DNA of 64,000 nucleotides from an uncultured Oscillospiraceae bacterium (GCA_902478785.1 CABSMJ010000001.1:62001-126000); one strand, 5' to 3'. Numbered from the stretch's first letter, positions 30,124 to 39,390 are shown. Notes: a model not told the origin generated them from the letters alone. A program made the numbers and translations.

Positions 30124-32997
30124 ATGAAGAAGTTCCTTTCTCTGGTGCTGGCTCTGGTTATGACCATGTCTCTGGTCACCATCTCTGCCGGTGCCAAGGA
30201 CTTCACGGACAGCAGCTCCATCAAGTATGGTGAAGCGGTTGACGTGATGTCCGGTGTGGGCGTCATCGACGGTTATACTACCGGCGATTTCAAGCCCACC
30301 GACACCCTGACCCGCGGCGCGGCTGCCAAGATCATCTGCAACATGATCCTGGGCCCCACCACTGCCGGCGCTCTGAGCGCTGACACCGCTCCTTTCAAGG
30401 ATGTCCCTGCCAACCACGTCTTTGCCGGCTACATTGCCTACTGCGCACAGCAGGGCATCATCAACGGCTACAATGACGGTTCCTTCAAGCCCGCTGGCAC
30501 TGTGACTGGCTATCAGTTCCTGAAGATGCTGCTGGGCGCCCTGGGCTATGACGGCTCCATCGAGGGCTTCACCGGCGGCAACTGGACCGTCAACGTGGCC
30601 AAGCTGGCCTCCAGCCTGGGCCTGATGAAGGGCAACGACAACTTCGTTGGCACCAACGCCATGACCCGTGAGGAAGCCTGCCTGTATGCCTTCAACACCA
30701 TGCAGACCACCATGGTGGAGTACGAGAATAACTTCGTCATCGTCGGCAGCGACGGCAAGGTCACCCAGGGCGTTTCCAGCGCCAAGGAAGTGGCTAACAA
30801 CACCACCTCTGCCAACACCATCAAGAAGGATGGCAAGATGCAGTTTGCCGAGCGTTACTTCAAGGATCTGAAGCTGACCGCCGGCACCGATGCTTTCGAG
30901 CGTCCCGCCAACATCTGGAACTACAAGACCACCAACATCGGCACCTATGCCAAGACCGCTGATGCCTCCTACACCGAAGAGGTAAAGCTGGGCACCATTT
31001 ACAGCGATCTGGGCCTGAGCAAGACCGTGGCTGCCGCCGACGTGGAGTTCCATGTGGACGGCAAGGTGGAGTCCGCCAGCGGCAACGCCAACGACAACTC
31101 CACTGCTCTGACCACTCTGGGCCTGGTGAAGGGCTCCTCCGACAAGATCGGCGGCGCTGGTGTGCTGACTCAGGTGTACTATGACACCGACAACGGCACT
31201 GCTGTTATCACCATGGTCAATACCTATGCCGGCGAGGTGAAGGGTGTTCACGCCGCTACCTCCAGCCGCGACGCTTACATCAATGTCTCCCCCATTGCCG
31301 CTGGCGTTGGCGCTGCTGGTACCTATGACACCAACGAGTCCTTCAGCGTGGACGACGTGGTTCTGTACACCTACAGCAACAAGGTCGGCGACACCGGCAT
31401 CCAGAGTGTTGTCTCTGCCGAGACTGTAACCGGCACCCTCAACGGCTTCACTGCTCAGAAGAACGTCACCGTCAACGGCACCTCCTACGGCGCTGCCAAG
31501 GTGTATTCCACCAAGGTCACCGGCCTGGAGAACTCCGTGGGCTATGAGGTGGAGCTGGTTCTGGACCAGTACGGCTATGTCCTGAACGTGAACACCGACA
31601 AGGCCTCCGGCAACTACGCCGTGGTCCTGGATGCCGGCAAGAGCGGCTTTGACAACATGGCCCGCCTGCTGTTCACCGACGGCACCGTCAAGGATGTGGT
31701 CCTGAAGGATACCACCATCGATGCCTTCGATGATGATGCTACCGGCCTGACCGTGGGCGATATCGTCTCCTACAAGGTCAACAGCGAGAGCAAGTATACC
31801 CTGACTCTGCTGGCTGACGGTTATAACAGTGCCACCTCTGGCAACATCGTTGCCAAGGGCAGCGCCACTGTCCTGGATAATGCAGACTTTGCCAACCTGT
31901 ATGCTGGTAGCAACCGTGACGAAGTCACCAGCTTCAACGGCAAGACCATCTTCCTGGTAAAGGACAGCAATGGCAACTACACTTCCTACACTGGCTTTGC
32001 CAACGTACCCACCATCACTGTTAGCGCCGCTGTTCCCATGGCTATCTATGCCAAGACTGTGAGCGGCTCTCCCACCAAGACCGGCGTTGCCACTGTTGTC
32101 TACATTGATGCGTCTCAGAACGCCACCTCCACCAGCTCTAGCAAGGACGTGGTCTTTGTGAAGGGCTCCTCCGTGGGCGCTTCCTATGATGCCACCAAGG
32201 GCACCTACTACACCTACACCGCCGTTGTCAACGGTGAGCTCACCACCATCGATACTGTCACTCAGACCACGGCGGACACCCTGTACAGCACTGTGTCCTA
32301 TGATAAGAACAACGTGGCCACTCTGAGCAACGGCGTCAACGCTTCCGACAAGGACTATGGTACTCAGCCCACCGTGAATGGCGCCCTGTACAGCGACGGT
32401 ACCACTTACAAGGTCGGTACCAAGGCCGAGTCCAACGGCGTCATTGGTGTTCTGGGCGGTTACTACACTTACGCCAAGGATTGCACCGTGTTCTATAAGG
32501 ACACCGACGGCAACATCACCGCTTCCAGCGTCAGCGCCATCACCGACGACAGCAACGACATCGTGTTCGTCAAGTTCGTCGACAGCGAGATCACCAGCAT
32601 CGTGATCGTCCAGGTGGCTGAGGGCGGCGGCAACAGCGGCAACAACACCGGCTATGTGGTGAACACCCCCGCCACTGTGGCTCTGACCTCTGCCGGCGCC
32701 AGCGTCACCAATGCCAAGGTGTTCTACAATGGTTCTGCTCCCACTGGCGACATCGAGAACCTGAACATGAAGGTCACCTATTACAGCTGGGCTACCGCTG
32801 ATGGCGCCTGGAAGGAGTATACCTCCGAATCCAGCGCCGACGCCAAGATCACCGGCAGCACCGGTGTCGTCGATGACGGCACTCTGGGCGGCGCTACTCT
32901 GGCTGTGGGCAACTACAAGGTTGTCGTCACTCTGTCTGGTTCCAACATCGGCACCCTGACTCTGTTTGACGGCACCGCCAGCGTGACTGCTCCCTGA
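30124..32997 (+). CDS. Secreted S-layer-homology (SLH) domain protein 3
   Basis: The 957-residue product has the same signal peptide as the other two copies; the ribosome site and first 75 coding bases are practically identical. The SLH domains (DVMSGVGVIDGYTTGDFKPTDTLTRGAAAKII, about 35-75; and FAGYIAYCAQQGIINGYNDGSFKPAGTVTGYQF, about 95-140) are clearly more distant. The remaining about 750 residues are Thr/Ser/Asn/Gly-rich, with repeated beta-type blocks and no enzyme motif. A GGGNSGNNTG linker lies near 830. It is convergent with a third tail-like gene. The role is surface attachment or structure. Confidence 0.9.
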   Translation: MKKFLSLVLALVMTMSLVTISAGAKDFTDSSSIKYGEAVDVMSGVGVIDGYTTGDFKPTDTLTRGAAAKIICNMILGPTTAGALSADTAPFKDVPANHVFAGYIAYCAQQGIINGYNDGSFKPAGTVTGYQFLKMLLGALGYDGSIEGFTGGNWTVNVAKLASSLGLMKGNDNFVGTNAMTREEACLYAFNTMQTTMVEYENNFVIVGSDGKVTQGVSSAKEVANNTTSANTIKKDGKMQFAERYFKDLKLTAGTDAFERPANIWNYKTTNIGTYAKTADASYTEEVKLGTIYSDLGLSKTVAAADVEFHVDGKVESASGNANDNSTALTTLGLVKGSSDKIGGAGVLTQVYYDTDNGTAVITMVNTYAGEVKGVHAATSSRDAYINVSPIAAGVGAAGTYDTNESFSVDDVVLYTYSNKVGDTGIQSVVSAETVTGTLNGFTAQKNVTVNGTSYGAAKVYSTKVTGLENSVGYEVELVLDQYGYVLNVNTDKASGNYAVVLDAGKSGFDNMARLLFTDGTVKDVVLKDTTIDAFDDDATGLTVGDIVSYKVNSESKYTLTLLADGYNSATSGNIVAKGSATVLDNADFANLYAGSNRDEVTSFNGKTIFLVKDSNGNYTSYTGFANVPTITVSAAVPMAIYAKTVSGSPTKTGVATVVYIDASQNATSTSSSKDVVFVKGSSVGASYDATKGTYYTYTAVVNGELTTIDTVTQTTADTLYSTVSYDKNNVATLSNGVNASDKDYGTQPTVNGALYSDGTTYKVGTKAESNGVIGVLGGYYTYAKDCTVFYKDTDGNITASSVSAITDDSNDIVFVKFVDSEITSIVIVQVAEGGGNSGNNTGYVVNTPATVALTSAGASVTNAKVFYNGSAPTGDIENLNMKVTYYSWATADGAWKEYTSESSADAKITGSTGVVDDGTLGGATLAVGNYKVVVTLSGSNIGTLTLFDGTASVTAP

Positions 32998-33031
32998 TCT
33001 AAGTCTGTCAGGTCTACCCTGCTCACTTGAT

Positions 33032-33069
33032 AAAAAAGGACGTCCTGCTTCTGCAGGACGTCCTTTTTT
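33032..33069. terminator. Bidirectional terminator of SLH unit 3
   Basis: AAAAAAGGACGTCCTGC / GCAGGACGTCCTTTTTT, between convergent SLH gene 3 and tail-like gene C. Confidence 0.88.
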
Positions 33070-33626
33070 CAGGTTTTCACTCCAAAAAGCTGGAATCTGC
33101 TGCCCGCGGGGATCTTTCCTCCATTCCCCGCTATCAAATTGACCGCAGTCAATTCTCCCCAGGTGATCGGTGCCACACAGTACCGGTCCTCAAAGCCGTA
33201 TCGGGACCACCAGGGATTCATGCCGCTGATCCGCTCATCGGCGTTATAGCGGGAGAGAAAGCAGAAGCGACAGGTCCCCACCTCCGCCAGATAATTGCAG
33301 CTCAATTGTTTTCCGTTGTTGGTGTTGTGGTACAGATACCCTTCGGACAATCCGTTTACCAGAACCCGCATCGTTTTCCCGTCCGTTGTGATCTCCGCCT
33401 CCAGCTCAAACCGCCGGTAGGGAGAAAAGTCGATCTGGGACACATCCAGGTCCACCTGCTGCGCCTCCGCCTCTGTGGTCACATCCAGCAGCTTGACGTA
33501 GGGCAGCGTCTGTTGAAGTTCTTTCAAAGCTTGGTCAATCTTCTCGTTGTCCCTGTTAAAATCCTCCCGCAGGATGCGATCCTCTGCATCCCACTGGCTG
33601 AGCTGATAGTTTGCCGTCTGTCTCAA
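33069..33626 (-). CDS. Phage-tail-fibre-like protein C
   Basis: The start at TTG 33626 corresponds exactly to that of protein B: the same leader, ribosome site and LRQTANYQLSQWDAEDRILREDFNRDN opening. The protein has 185 residues. Beyond about residue 35 it is only distantly similar (KLLDVTT...QQVDLDVSQIDFSPYRRF), and it has its own C-terminal domain, ending RFQLFGVKT. A constant 5' end with a divergent 3' end suggests cassette-like evolution. There is no companion small gene; the terminator follows the stop directly. Confidence 0.7.
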   Translation of the reverse strand: MRQTANYQLSQWDAEDRILREDFNRDNEKIDQALKELQQTLPYVKLLDVTTEAEAQQVDLDVSQIDFSPYRRFELEAEITTDGKTMRVLVNGLSEGYLYHNTNNGKQLSCNYLAEVGTCRFCFLSRYNADERISGMNPWWSRYGFEDRYCVAPITWGELTAVNLIAGNGGKIPAGSRFQLFGVKT

Positions 33627-33909
33627 CAGGCATCTCTCCTTTTCTCCGGAGCAAGCTGCGGCGCATGGCCTCCCCGCGCCTTTAGCCCCGGTGTTCTCTT
33701 GAAAACGCCTGTGGTGAGCAAATTTTTTCGGCGGGCGGCGGCGCGCGTTCCGCCGCCCGCCCAAGGTTTGCCGGTCCGGGCAGAGCGGACCCGTCCCGGC
33801 CAAGGGGGCAAGGCCCATCGTCGAGGACGCCTCCTTTGGTATCGCTCCCGCGGAAAAAGCCTTACACCAAAAGGTGTAAGGCTTCGCTTTCGTGCACGCC
33901 GCCATGCAC
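33627..33909 (-). repeat. Conserved 283-nt leader element of tail-like genes, copy 2
   Basis: The minus-strand counterpart of 25155-25437. It has a GTGCATG/GTGCAC palindrome, the hairpin GCCTTACAC/GTGTAAGGC plus T-run (33859-33882), the GGTCCG/CGGACC and GGCGGGCGGCG hairpins and AAGGAGAG before TTG. The nearby 33910-33996 holds only the end of the importer unit, including an AAAAAGCCGCCGG/CCGGCGGCTTTT terminator (about 33938-33969). Confidence 0.65.
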
Positions 33910-33996
33910 GCCTATGCAAATTTTCCCGCCCAGGGCCGAAAAAAAGCCGCCGGAAAACCGGCGGCTTTTGGGAGTTTGCTTCGAGGGAAGGAACCC

Positions 33997-34737
33997 TCAG
34001 CTCTTGCGGAACCGGGCCAGGAAGTCCCGGGTCTCCTGCTTCTGGGGATTGCCGAAGACCTCCTCCGGGGTCCCCTGCTCGCAGATGACGCCCTGGTTCA
34101 TATAGACCACCTGGCTGCTCACGTCCCGGGCAAAGGCCATCTCGTGGGTCACCACCAGCATGGTCATGCCCTCGTTGGCCAGGGTCTGCATGACGGAGAG
34201 AACCTCACCCACCATTTCCGGGTCCAGGGCGGAGGTGGGCTCGTCGAACAGCAGTACCTCCGGGTCCATGGCCAGAGCCCGGGCGATGGCCACACGCTGC
34301 TTCTGGCCGCCGGAGATCTGCCGGGGCTTGGCGTTGATATAGGGGGCCATGCCCACCTTCTCCAGGTAATTCATGGCGCTCTTCTGAGCATCCACCTTGT
34401 TCTTCTTGAGCACCTTCACCTGGCCCACCATACAGTTTTCCAGCACGGTCATGTTGTTGAACAGGTTGAAGGACTGGAACACCATACCCACCCGGGAACG
34501 GTACTGGGCGGCGTTGACGCCCCGGCCCGCCACATTGTCTCCGTGGTAGAGGATCTCGCCGGAGGTGGGCGTCTCCAGCAAATTGATGCACCGCAGCAGC
34601 GTGGACTTGCCGGAGCCGGAGGCGCCGATAATGGAGATGACGTCGCCCTTGTCCACGGTAAAGTCAATATCCCGCAGAACTTCGTTCTTGCCAAAGGTCT
34701 TGGAGAGGTGCCGGACCTCTAAAATCAGTTCACCCAT
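33997..34737 (-). CDS. Amino acid (probably lysine) ABC transporter ATPase
   Basis: A 246-residue ATPase of the polar amino acid (GlnQ/HisP) family. Walker A is GASGSGKST, the signature is ISGGQKQRVAIARAL, Walker B is VLLFDEPTSALDPE, and the H-loop is VVTHEM. It energises the permease encoded 1 bp upstream. The riboswitch at the head of the operon suggests lysine as the substrate. Confidence 0.9.
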   Translation of the reverse strand: MGELILEVRHLSKTFGKNEVLRDIDFTVDKGDVISIIGASGSGKSTLLRCINLLETPTSGEILYHGDNVAGRGVNAAQYRSRVGMVFQSFNLFNNMTVLENCMVGQVKVLKKNKVDAQKSAMNYLEKVGMAPYINAKPRQISGGQKQRVAIARALAMDPEVLLFDEPTSALDPEMVGEVLSVMQTLANEGMTMLVVTHEMAFARDVSSQVVYMNQGVICEQGTPEEVFGNPQKQETRDFLARFRKS

Positions 34738-34738
34738 A

Positions 34739-35620
34739 TTAGCGCTCTCCTCTCGTACTGCCGTTGCGGTTCTTCAGGCCCTGCAAGGTCCGCTCCCGGT
34801 ACTCCTTGCTGTGCTCGTCAAAGGGAGTCCCCCGGTCGGGATGGCTGTAAGTTCCGGCAGCCATGGTCAGCTGATCCTCCTGAACCAGCTCATAGCTGTC
34901 AGAGCCGTCCATCCGCTTCTCCAGCCAGCGCAGCAGGAAGGAGGCGATCAGCGTCATGGTCAGATAGCCGATCATCTCGATGGCGGCGGAGGGGAAGTAC
35001 ATATTGTTCACGCCGGTGATGTAGCGGTGGAAGGCAAAGAAATCCGTAAAGGTGATGATGAACATGACGGAGGTATCTTTGACGTTGATGATGAAGTTGT
35101 TGCCGATCTGGGGCATGATGTTCCGCAGGGCCTGGGGCAGGATGACGCTAGTCATGGTCTGGACGTGGGTCATGCCGATGGCCTTGGCACCCTCGGTCTG
35201 GCCGGGATCAATGGAGATGATGCCGCCCCGGACGGACTCAGCCATGTAGGCACCGGTGTTCACGGACACCACCAAAATGGCAGCTGCCCAGACGCTGGGC
35301 CACTGGACGGAATTGCTGGTAAAATAGGGCAAGCCGTAATAGATGAACACCGCCTGGAGCACCATGGGGGTTCCCCGGAACACCTCCACATACACCCGGA
35401 TGATCACCCGGATCAGCTTCAGCACGAACCGCTTGGGCAGGGGGTCATTTTTCGTGTAGGGGATGGTATTGAGTATACCGCAGATCAGGCCAATGACGCA
35501 GCCGATGATGGTGGCTACCACAGCCAGGATCAGGGTACTCCGGATACCGTTGAGATATCCCTGGTGATAATTTTGCCAGAGGAGGACCATGTCCTGGCCC
35601 AGCTTGACAAACCGCTCCAT
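34739..35620 (-). CDS. Amino acid (probably lysine) ABC transporter permease
   Basis: The 293-residue integral membrane protein is of the HisM/GlnP type. It has several hydrophobic helices (LILAVVATIIGCVIGLICGIL, about 27-48), RGTPMVLQAVFIYYGLP, and the EAA loop ESVRGGIISIDPGQTEGAKAIGMT that docks the ATPase. The C-terminal tail (after about 240) is longer than usual and hydrophilic. It is the second gene of the operon SBP-permease-ATPase, with a 1 bp gap to the ATPase gene. Confidence 0.9.
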   Translation of the reverse strand: MERFVKLGQDMVLLWQNYHQGYLNGIRSTLILAVVATIIGCVIGLICGILNTIPYTKNDPLPKRFVLKLIRVIIRVYVEVFRGTPMVLQAVFIYYGLPYFTSNSVQWPSVWAAAILVVSVNTGAYMAESVRGGIISIDPGQTEGAKAIGMTHVQTMTSVILPQALRNIMPQIGNNFIINVKDTSVMFIITFTDFFAFHRYITGVNNMYFPSAAIEMIGYLTMTLIASFLLRWLEKRMDGSDSYELVQEDQLTMAAGTYSHPDRGTPFDEHSKEYRERTLQGLKNRNGSTRGER

Positions 35621-35702
35621 ACGGAACCGCTCCTTTCATGTACAGGCCCATCCTCCGGCCCTGGGCAGGACCGGAGGATGGGAGAAAAATCGATATTGGG
35701 AA

Positions 35703-36653
35703 TTAGACCTCAGGCTGGATGGCAATGGCCTGATCCATGATGGCGTTGAACTGCTCCTCGTTGAGGCTGGAGAGGACGGTGTTGATGGCGTCCTTGAGCT
35801 GGGTGTTGCCCTTCTGGACAGCGATGCCGATGTTGACGTTCTCAGCCCGCTCCTCCTCGGTGGCAAACTGGAAGTCACCGTCAGTGCCGGAGAAGTTCAG
35901 GATGACCAGGTTGTCATCCTTGGCCACAGCGGCCATAGCGGTGGGCATATCGGTGCAGATGAAGTCCACGGTGCCGGTCTGCAGCTGCATGATCATAGCA
36001 GGGGCAGTCTCAGCGGGAGCCAGCAGGTTGATGTCGGAAATCTGGGGCAGGCAGGAGTCATACCAGATGGTGCCGGACTGTGCGGTGCAGGTACCGCCGG
36101 CCAGGTCGGCAATGGAGGTGGCGTTGGCATACTCGCTGTCCTTGGTGGTGACGCAGACGATGGTGGCGTAGTAGTAGGGGCCTGCCATATCCACTTCATT
36201 CATCCGCTCAGCGGTCATGGACTGACCGGCGATGTTGGCGTCCATGGTGCCAGACTGCACAGCGGGAGTCAGGGAATCCCAGGCGCTGGAAACGATCTCC
36301 AGCTCCCAGCCATAGGCCTCGCAGATCCGCTTGGCGATCATCACGTCATAGCCGTTGGCGTAGCCGCCCTCCACGTTGGAGATGGGCACGGCGCCGTTGG
36401 AGTCGTCCATCTGCATCCAGTTGTAAGGAGCATAGGCGCACTCCATACCCACGGTGAGGACGCCATCCTCCAGGCCAGGGATGGAAGAAGTGTCCACGCT
36501 GGTCAGATCCTCCACAGGGGGAATCTCCACAGTGGAGCCATTTTCGGTGTCGCCGGCGGAGCCGGAGCTGGGAGTGGTCGTGGTCTCGCTGCCACAGGCG
36601 GCCAGGGACAGGGTCATGACCATGGCACAAATCAGGGCAAACAGTCTTCTCAT
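35703..36653 (-). CDS. Amino acid (probably lysine) substrate-binding lipoprotein
   Basis: The start is the ATG at 36653 after AAGGAAGG; the long in-frame extension upstream is the riboswitch region. The 316-residue precursor has a lipoprotein signal (MRRLFALICAMVMTLSLAAC, Cys20), an acidic Ser/Thr linker, and a type 2 periplasmic-binding fold of the polar amino acid family (GVLTVGMECAYAPYNW, GYDVMIAKRICEAYGWELEI, AQSGTIWYDS). Lysine specificity is inferred from the upstream L-box rather than from residues. Confidence 0.9.
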   Translation of the reverse strand: MRRLFALICAMVMTLSLAACGSETTTTPSSGSAGDTENGSTVEIPPVEDLTSVDTSSIPGLEDGVLTVGMECAYAPYNWMQMDDSNGAVPISNVEGGYANGYDVMIAKRICEAYGWELEIVSSAWDSLTPAVQSGTMDANIAGQSMTAERMNEVDMAGPYYYATIVCVTTKDSEYANATSIADLAGGTCTAQSGTIWYDSCLPQISDINLLAPAETAPAMIMQLQTGTVDFICTDMPTAMAAVAKDDNLVILNFSGTDGDFQFATEEERAENVNIGIAVQKGNTQLKDAINTVLSSLNEEQFNAIMDQAIAIQPEV

Positions 36654-36712
36654 TGTTGGGTACCTTCCTTTTCTTCCAAAAATTCCAATCGCAGCCGCAT
36701 TGCCCAGACAAT

Positions 36713-36749
36713 GAGAAAGGCCATGGATGTGTGTGAAACATCCATGGCC
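36713..36749 (-). terminator. Riboswitch-controlled terminator before the lysine importer operon
   Basis: GGCCATGGATGT / ACATCCATGGCC with a T-containing tail on the minus strand. It follows the lysine aptamer and precedes the lipoprotein ATG by about 60 bases. Confidence 0.75.
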
Positions 36750-36792
36750 GCAACGTAACGATGCAGGGACAGGAACTGACCTGTCAGCCAAT

Positions 36793-36952
36793 GATAGCGC
36801 TCCACATACGTGACAGTCCGACGGATCTTCTCCGGCGTCCCAGCAGGTCAGCCCTTCAGGCGGCGTTCCCACTTCGGCGGTGGCCCTTTCCCTCTCGCCG
36901 GCTGCCTGGAGCCCTGGGAGAGAGGTACTGATGCGTCCCGCGCCTCTACCAT
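36793..36952 (-). promoter_or_regulatory. Lysine riboswitch (L-box) of the importer operon
   Basis: Read on the minus strand, the L-box hallmarks appear in order: AGAGGCGCG near the 5' end, a CATCAGTA loop, GGGAAAGGGCCACCGCCGAAG (here in two parts, GAGGGAAAGG and CCGCCGAAG), CTGCTGGGAC, GGACTGTCA and the closing GGAGCGCTATC. These match the conserved core of the lysC leader of Bacillus. With a terminator downstream it should shut off uptake when lysine is plentiful. Confidence 0.88.
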
Positions 36953-37007
36953 TGTCTCCGGCCGTCTTGAGGCGACCGAAGCAATACGGTATTGATTTGT
37001 TGTGGTC

Positions 37008-37036
37008 AGTCTAGTACGGTTTCCAGTCTTTGTCAA
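37008..37036 (-). promoter_or_regulatory. Promoter of the lysine importer operon
   Basis: On the minus strand a consensus TTGACA and TAGACT are 17 bp apart, about 55 bp upstream of the aptamer. Confidence 0.65.
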
Positions 37037-37127
37037 CCCCCAGAGGCCGTTTTTTGTGTTTTTTATGCAATCCGCTCCCTGTTTTCCCATCTTGGGCCGG
37101 AGCCTTTCGGCAAAATCCGACAAAGAA

Positions 37128-37165
37128 AACAGGGGCGCATCGCGGCAAGCGGTGCGCCCCTTTCC
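37128..37165 (-). terminator. Terminator of the second hydrogenase gene
   Basis: GGGGCGCACC / GATGCGCCCC followed on the minus strand by TGTTTTC. Confidence 0.7.
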
Positions 37166-37189
37166 AATTTTTAGACAAGGAGTTTTCCT

Positions 37190-38707
37190 TTACTCCTCCA
37201 CATCCTTCAAGCGGTCAGCATAGGCACTGTCCATAGCGCTCTGCTTTTCGGCCTCGGTCTTGTAGACCTGGACATCCATCGCCGCGTCGTGGACGGAGCG
37301 GATGGTGCCGGCGCCGGCCACGCAGCCGCCGGGGCAGCCCATGCCCTCCAGCAGGTAGCCGTCCCGCTTGCCGGCCTTGGCCAGCATGAGCATCTTGCGG
37401 CACTCCTTCAGGCCGTCGCCGTAGTCCACCTTCACCTCACGGTCCGGGTCGATGTGGCGAATGGCCTCGGCCACGGCAGCAGCCACACCGCCGCCCACAG
37501 CAAAGCCGCGGCCCGCGGCAGTGCCGGCGGTAAAGTCGTCATCGGGGTCGGCCTGGATCTGGGTAAAGTCGATCTCCTTGGCGTCGAACATGCCCTGGAG
37601 CTCTTCAAAGGTCAGCACAAAGTCCACATCGGAGCGGACGGTCCGACGGGAGGCCTCCAGCTTCTTGGCGGCACAGGGACCCACGAACACGATCTTGGCG
37701 TTGGGGTGTTCCTTTTTCACCAGCCGGGCAGTGAGCACCATGGGCGTCATGGCCATGGAGATATAGTCCTTGAACTGGGGGAAATACTTCTTGGCCATCA
37801 TGCTCCAAGCGGGGCAGCAGGAGGTGGCCATGAAGGGCTGCTGCTCAGGCACCTTCTCCAGGAAGTCATGAGCCTCCTCTACCGTGCACATGTCGGCGCC
37901 GATGGCCACCTCCACGGTGTCGGCAAAGCCCAGGATGCGCATGGCGGCCTTGAGCTTGGCGGGGGTGGCGTCCTTGCCGAACTGGCCCACGAAGGCGGGG
38001 GCCACGCAGGCGATGATCTCGTCACCGGACTTGATGGCGTGGATCAGCTGGAAGATCTGGCTCTTGTCGGCGATGGCGGCAAAGGGGCAGTTGACCAGGC
38101 ACATGCCGCAGGAAACGCAGCGGTCATAGTCGATCTTGGCCCGGCCGAACTCATCGGAACCGATGGCGTCCATGCCACAGGCAGCGGCACAGGGACGCTC
38201 CAGCTTGCTGATGGCGTTGTAGGGGCACTGCTTCTGGCACTTGCCGCACTTGATGCACTTGGACTGGTCGATGGAGCTCTTGCCGTCCTTGCCGATGACG
38301 ATGGCATCCCGGGGGCAGACAGCCTGGCAGGGATGGGACAGACAGCCCTGGCAGTTGGAGGAGACACGGATCTCCTTGGGGGGGCAGGCGTTGCAGGCGA
38401 AGGGAATGATGTTGATGAGAGGCGGCTCATAGTACTTCTCCGGCAGGGCCGCTTCCTCAATCCCGTCACTGGCGGGGGCGCGGACACTGACGGGCCGCAG
38501 GGGCAGTCCGCAGGCCAGGCGCAGCCGCTCGGTGACGATGGCCCGCTCCAGGAAGATGTCGTGGCGGTATCGCGCCTCTTCACCGGGTACGATCTTGTAG
38601 GGTAAAAGATCAATACGGGAATAGTCGCCGCCTTCATAGGCCAGGCGTGCCACCTCCGTGAACACGTTGCGGCGGATGTCGTCAACTACGCTGTGAATTC
38701 CTCTCAA
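37190..38707 (-). CDS. Monomeric [FeFe]-hydrogenase, group B-like
   Basis: A TTG start at 38707 after GGGAGG gives 505 residues. The N-terminal about 90 residues have no cluster motif. Cysteine-rich ferredoxin-type motifs follow (CNACPP, CQGCLSHPCQAVCP, CIKCGKCQKQCP, CAAACGMDAIG, CVSCGMCLVNCP). The H-cluster domain then shows TSCCPAW, GPCAAKK and EGMGCPGGCVAGAG. The second and third signatures differ from group A enzymes (PCTAKK, EVMACPGGC) and are those of group B-type proteins, whose roles are poorly known. It carries no flavin or NAD site, so ferredoxin is the likely partner. It has its own promoter and terminator. Confidence 0.88.
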   Translation of the reverse strand: MRGIHSVVDDIRRNVFTEVARLAYEGGDYSRIDLLPYKIVPGEEARYRHDIFLERAIVTERLRLACGLPLRPVSVRAPASDGIEEAALPEKYYEPPLINIIPFACNACPPKEIRVSSNCQGCLSHPCQAVCPRDAIVIGKDGKSSIDQSKCIKCGKCQKQCPYNAISKLERPCAAACGMDAIGSDEFGRAKIDYDRCVSCGMCLVNCPFAAIADKSQIFQLIHAIKSGDEIIACVAPAFVGQFGKDATPAKLKAAMRILGFADTVEVAIGADMCTVEEAHDFLEKVPEQQPFMATSCCPAWSMMAKKYFPQFKDYISMAMTPMVLTARLVKKEHPNAKIVFVGPCAAKKLEASRRTVRSDVDFVLTFEELQGMFDAKEIDFTQIQADPDDDFTAGTAAGRGFAVGGGVAAAVAEAIRHIDPDREVKVDYGDGLKECRKMLMLAKAGKRDGYLLEGMGCPGGCVAGAGTIRSVHDAAMDVQVYKTEAEKQSAMDSAYADRLKDVEE

Positions 38708-38764
38708 GGTCTTTTCCTCCCATTGATATATCCAAAAATAGTAAATTCCGCTTGGTCCGCCTAC

Positions 38765-38793
38765 ATTATATCGGGTCTGGGCCTGTTTTGCAA
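38765..38793 (-). promoter_or_regulatory. Promoter of the second hydrogenase gene
   Basis: Minus-strand TTGCAA and a consensus TATAAT are 17 bp apart, about 58 bp before the TTG start. Confidence 0.7.
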
Positions 38794-38948
38794 GACGAGC
38801 CTGCGATTTTTTTCACAAAGTGCCGTAAAAAATTCATTTTCTTTTCTGTTTCTTTCACTTTTCCCGTTCCAGCTAAGTATATGATTCCTCTTACTGGCAT
38901 TTTTTCCCTTTTTGTTTCCTCAGCCGGGTGCGAAATGCCTCAATCCCC

Positions 38949-38977
38949 TTGCTCCCACAGGCGATGTCTGCTATAAT
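38949..38977 (+). promoter_or_regulatory. Promoter of the small membrane-protein gene
   Basis: TTGCTC and TATAAT are 17 bp apart. Apart from this and the divergent promoter, 38794-38948 shows nothing I can name. Confidence 0.6.
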
Positions 38978-39012
38978 GACTCCAACCCAAGTGTTGGTCA
39001 GGCAAGGACAAG

Positions 39013-39390
39013 TTGTCTGTATTTTCTTTTGCCGGGGCTTTCCGGTGGCATCGTTCCATGGGGGTGACGCATATCGCGATCGTTTTTCTGCTTCTCATTT
39101 CCTTTGGTGTGGTCGCCATTGTGGTCACCACGCTGATGTTTGCGCTGAAAAAGCAAAACTGGTCCATTGCCCTTTTTCTGTCCGCTGTGTTCATTGGCCT
39201 GCTGCTGACCCTCATCAGCACCGTGGGCCGTCCCGCCAATCTCCAGAGTCGGAACTCCTGGGTGTGGCTGGGTCTGCTGCCCATGGTGGTGGGTGTGGCG
39301 CTGTTTTTTCTGGCCCCCCGGCGTCGGCCGCTGGCCTGCATCTTGGTGGGCATCACCATTGCGGCTGGTCTTTTGAGTATGTTTCTCTGA
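39013..39390 (+). CDS. Small integral membrane protein
   Basis: A protein of up to 125 residues with three or four hydrophobic helices: HIAIVFLLLISFGVVAIVVTTL, WSIALFLSAVFIGLLLTLIS, WLGLLPMVVGVALFFLA and CILVGITIAAGLLSMFL. I do not recognise a family. The start is uncertain. TTG at 39013 has an AAGGA close upstream and lies just after a good promoter. ATG at 39058 would remove an untypical Arg/His-containing lead but has no ribosome site. A strong terminator follows, so it is a single-gene unit. Confidence 0.7.
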   Translation: MSVFSFAGAFRWHRSMGVTHIAIVFLLLISFGVVAIVVTTLMFALKKQNWSIALFLSAVFIGLLLTLISTVGRPANLQSRNSWVWLGLLPMVVGVALFFLAPRRRPLACILVGITIAAGLLSMFL

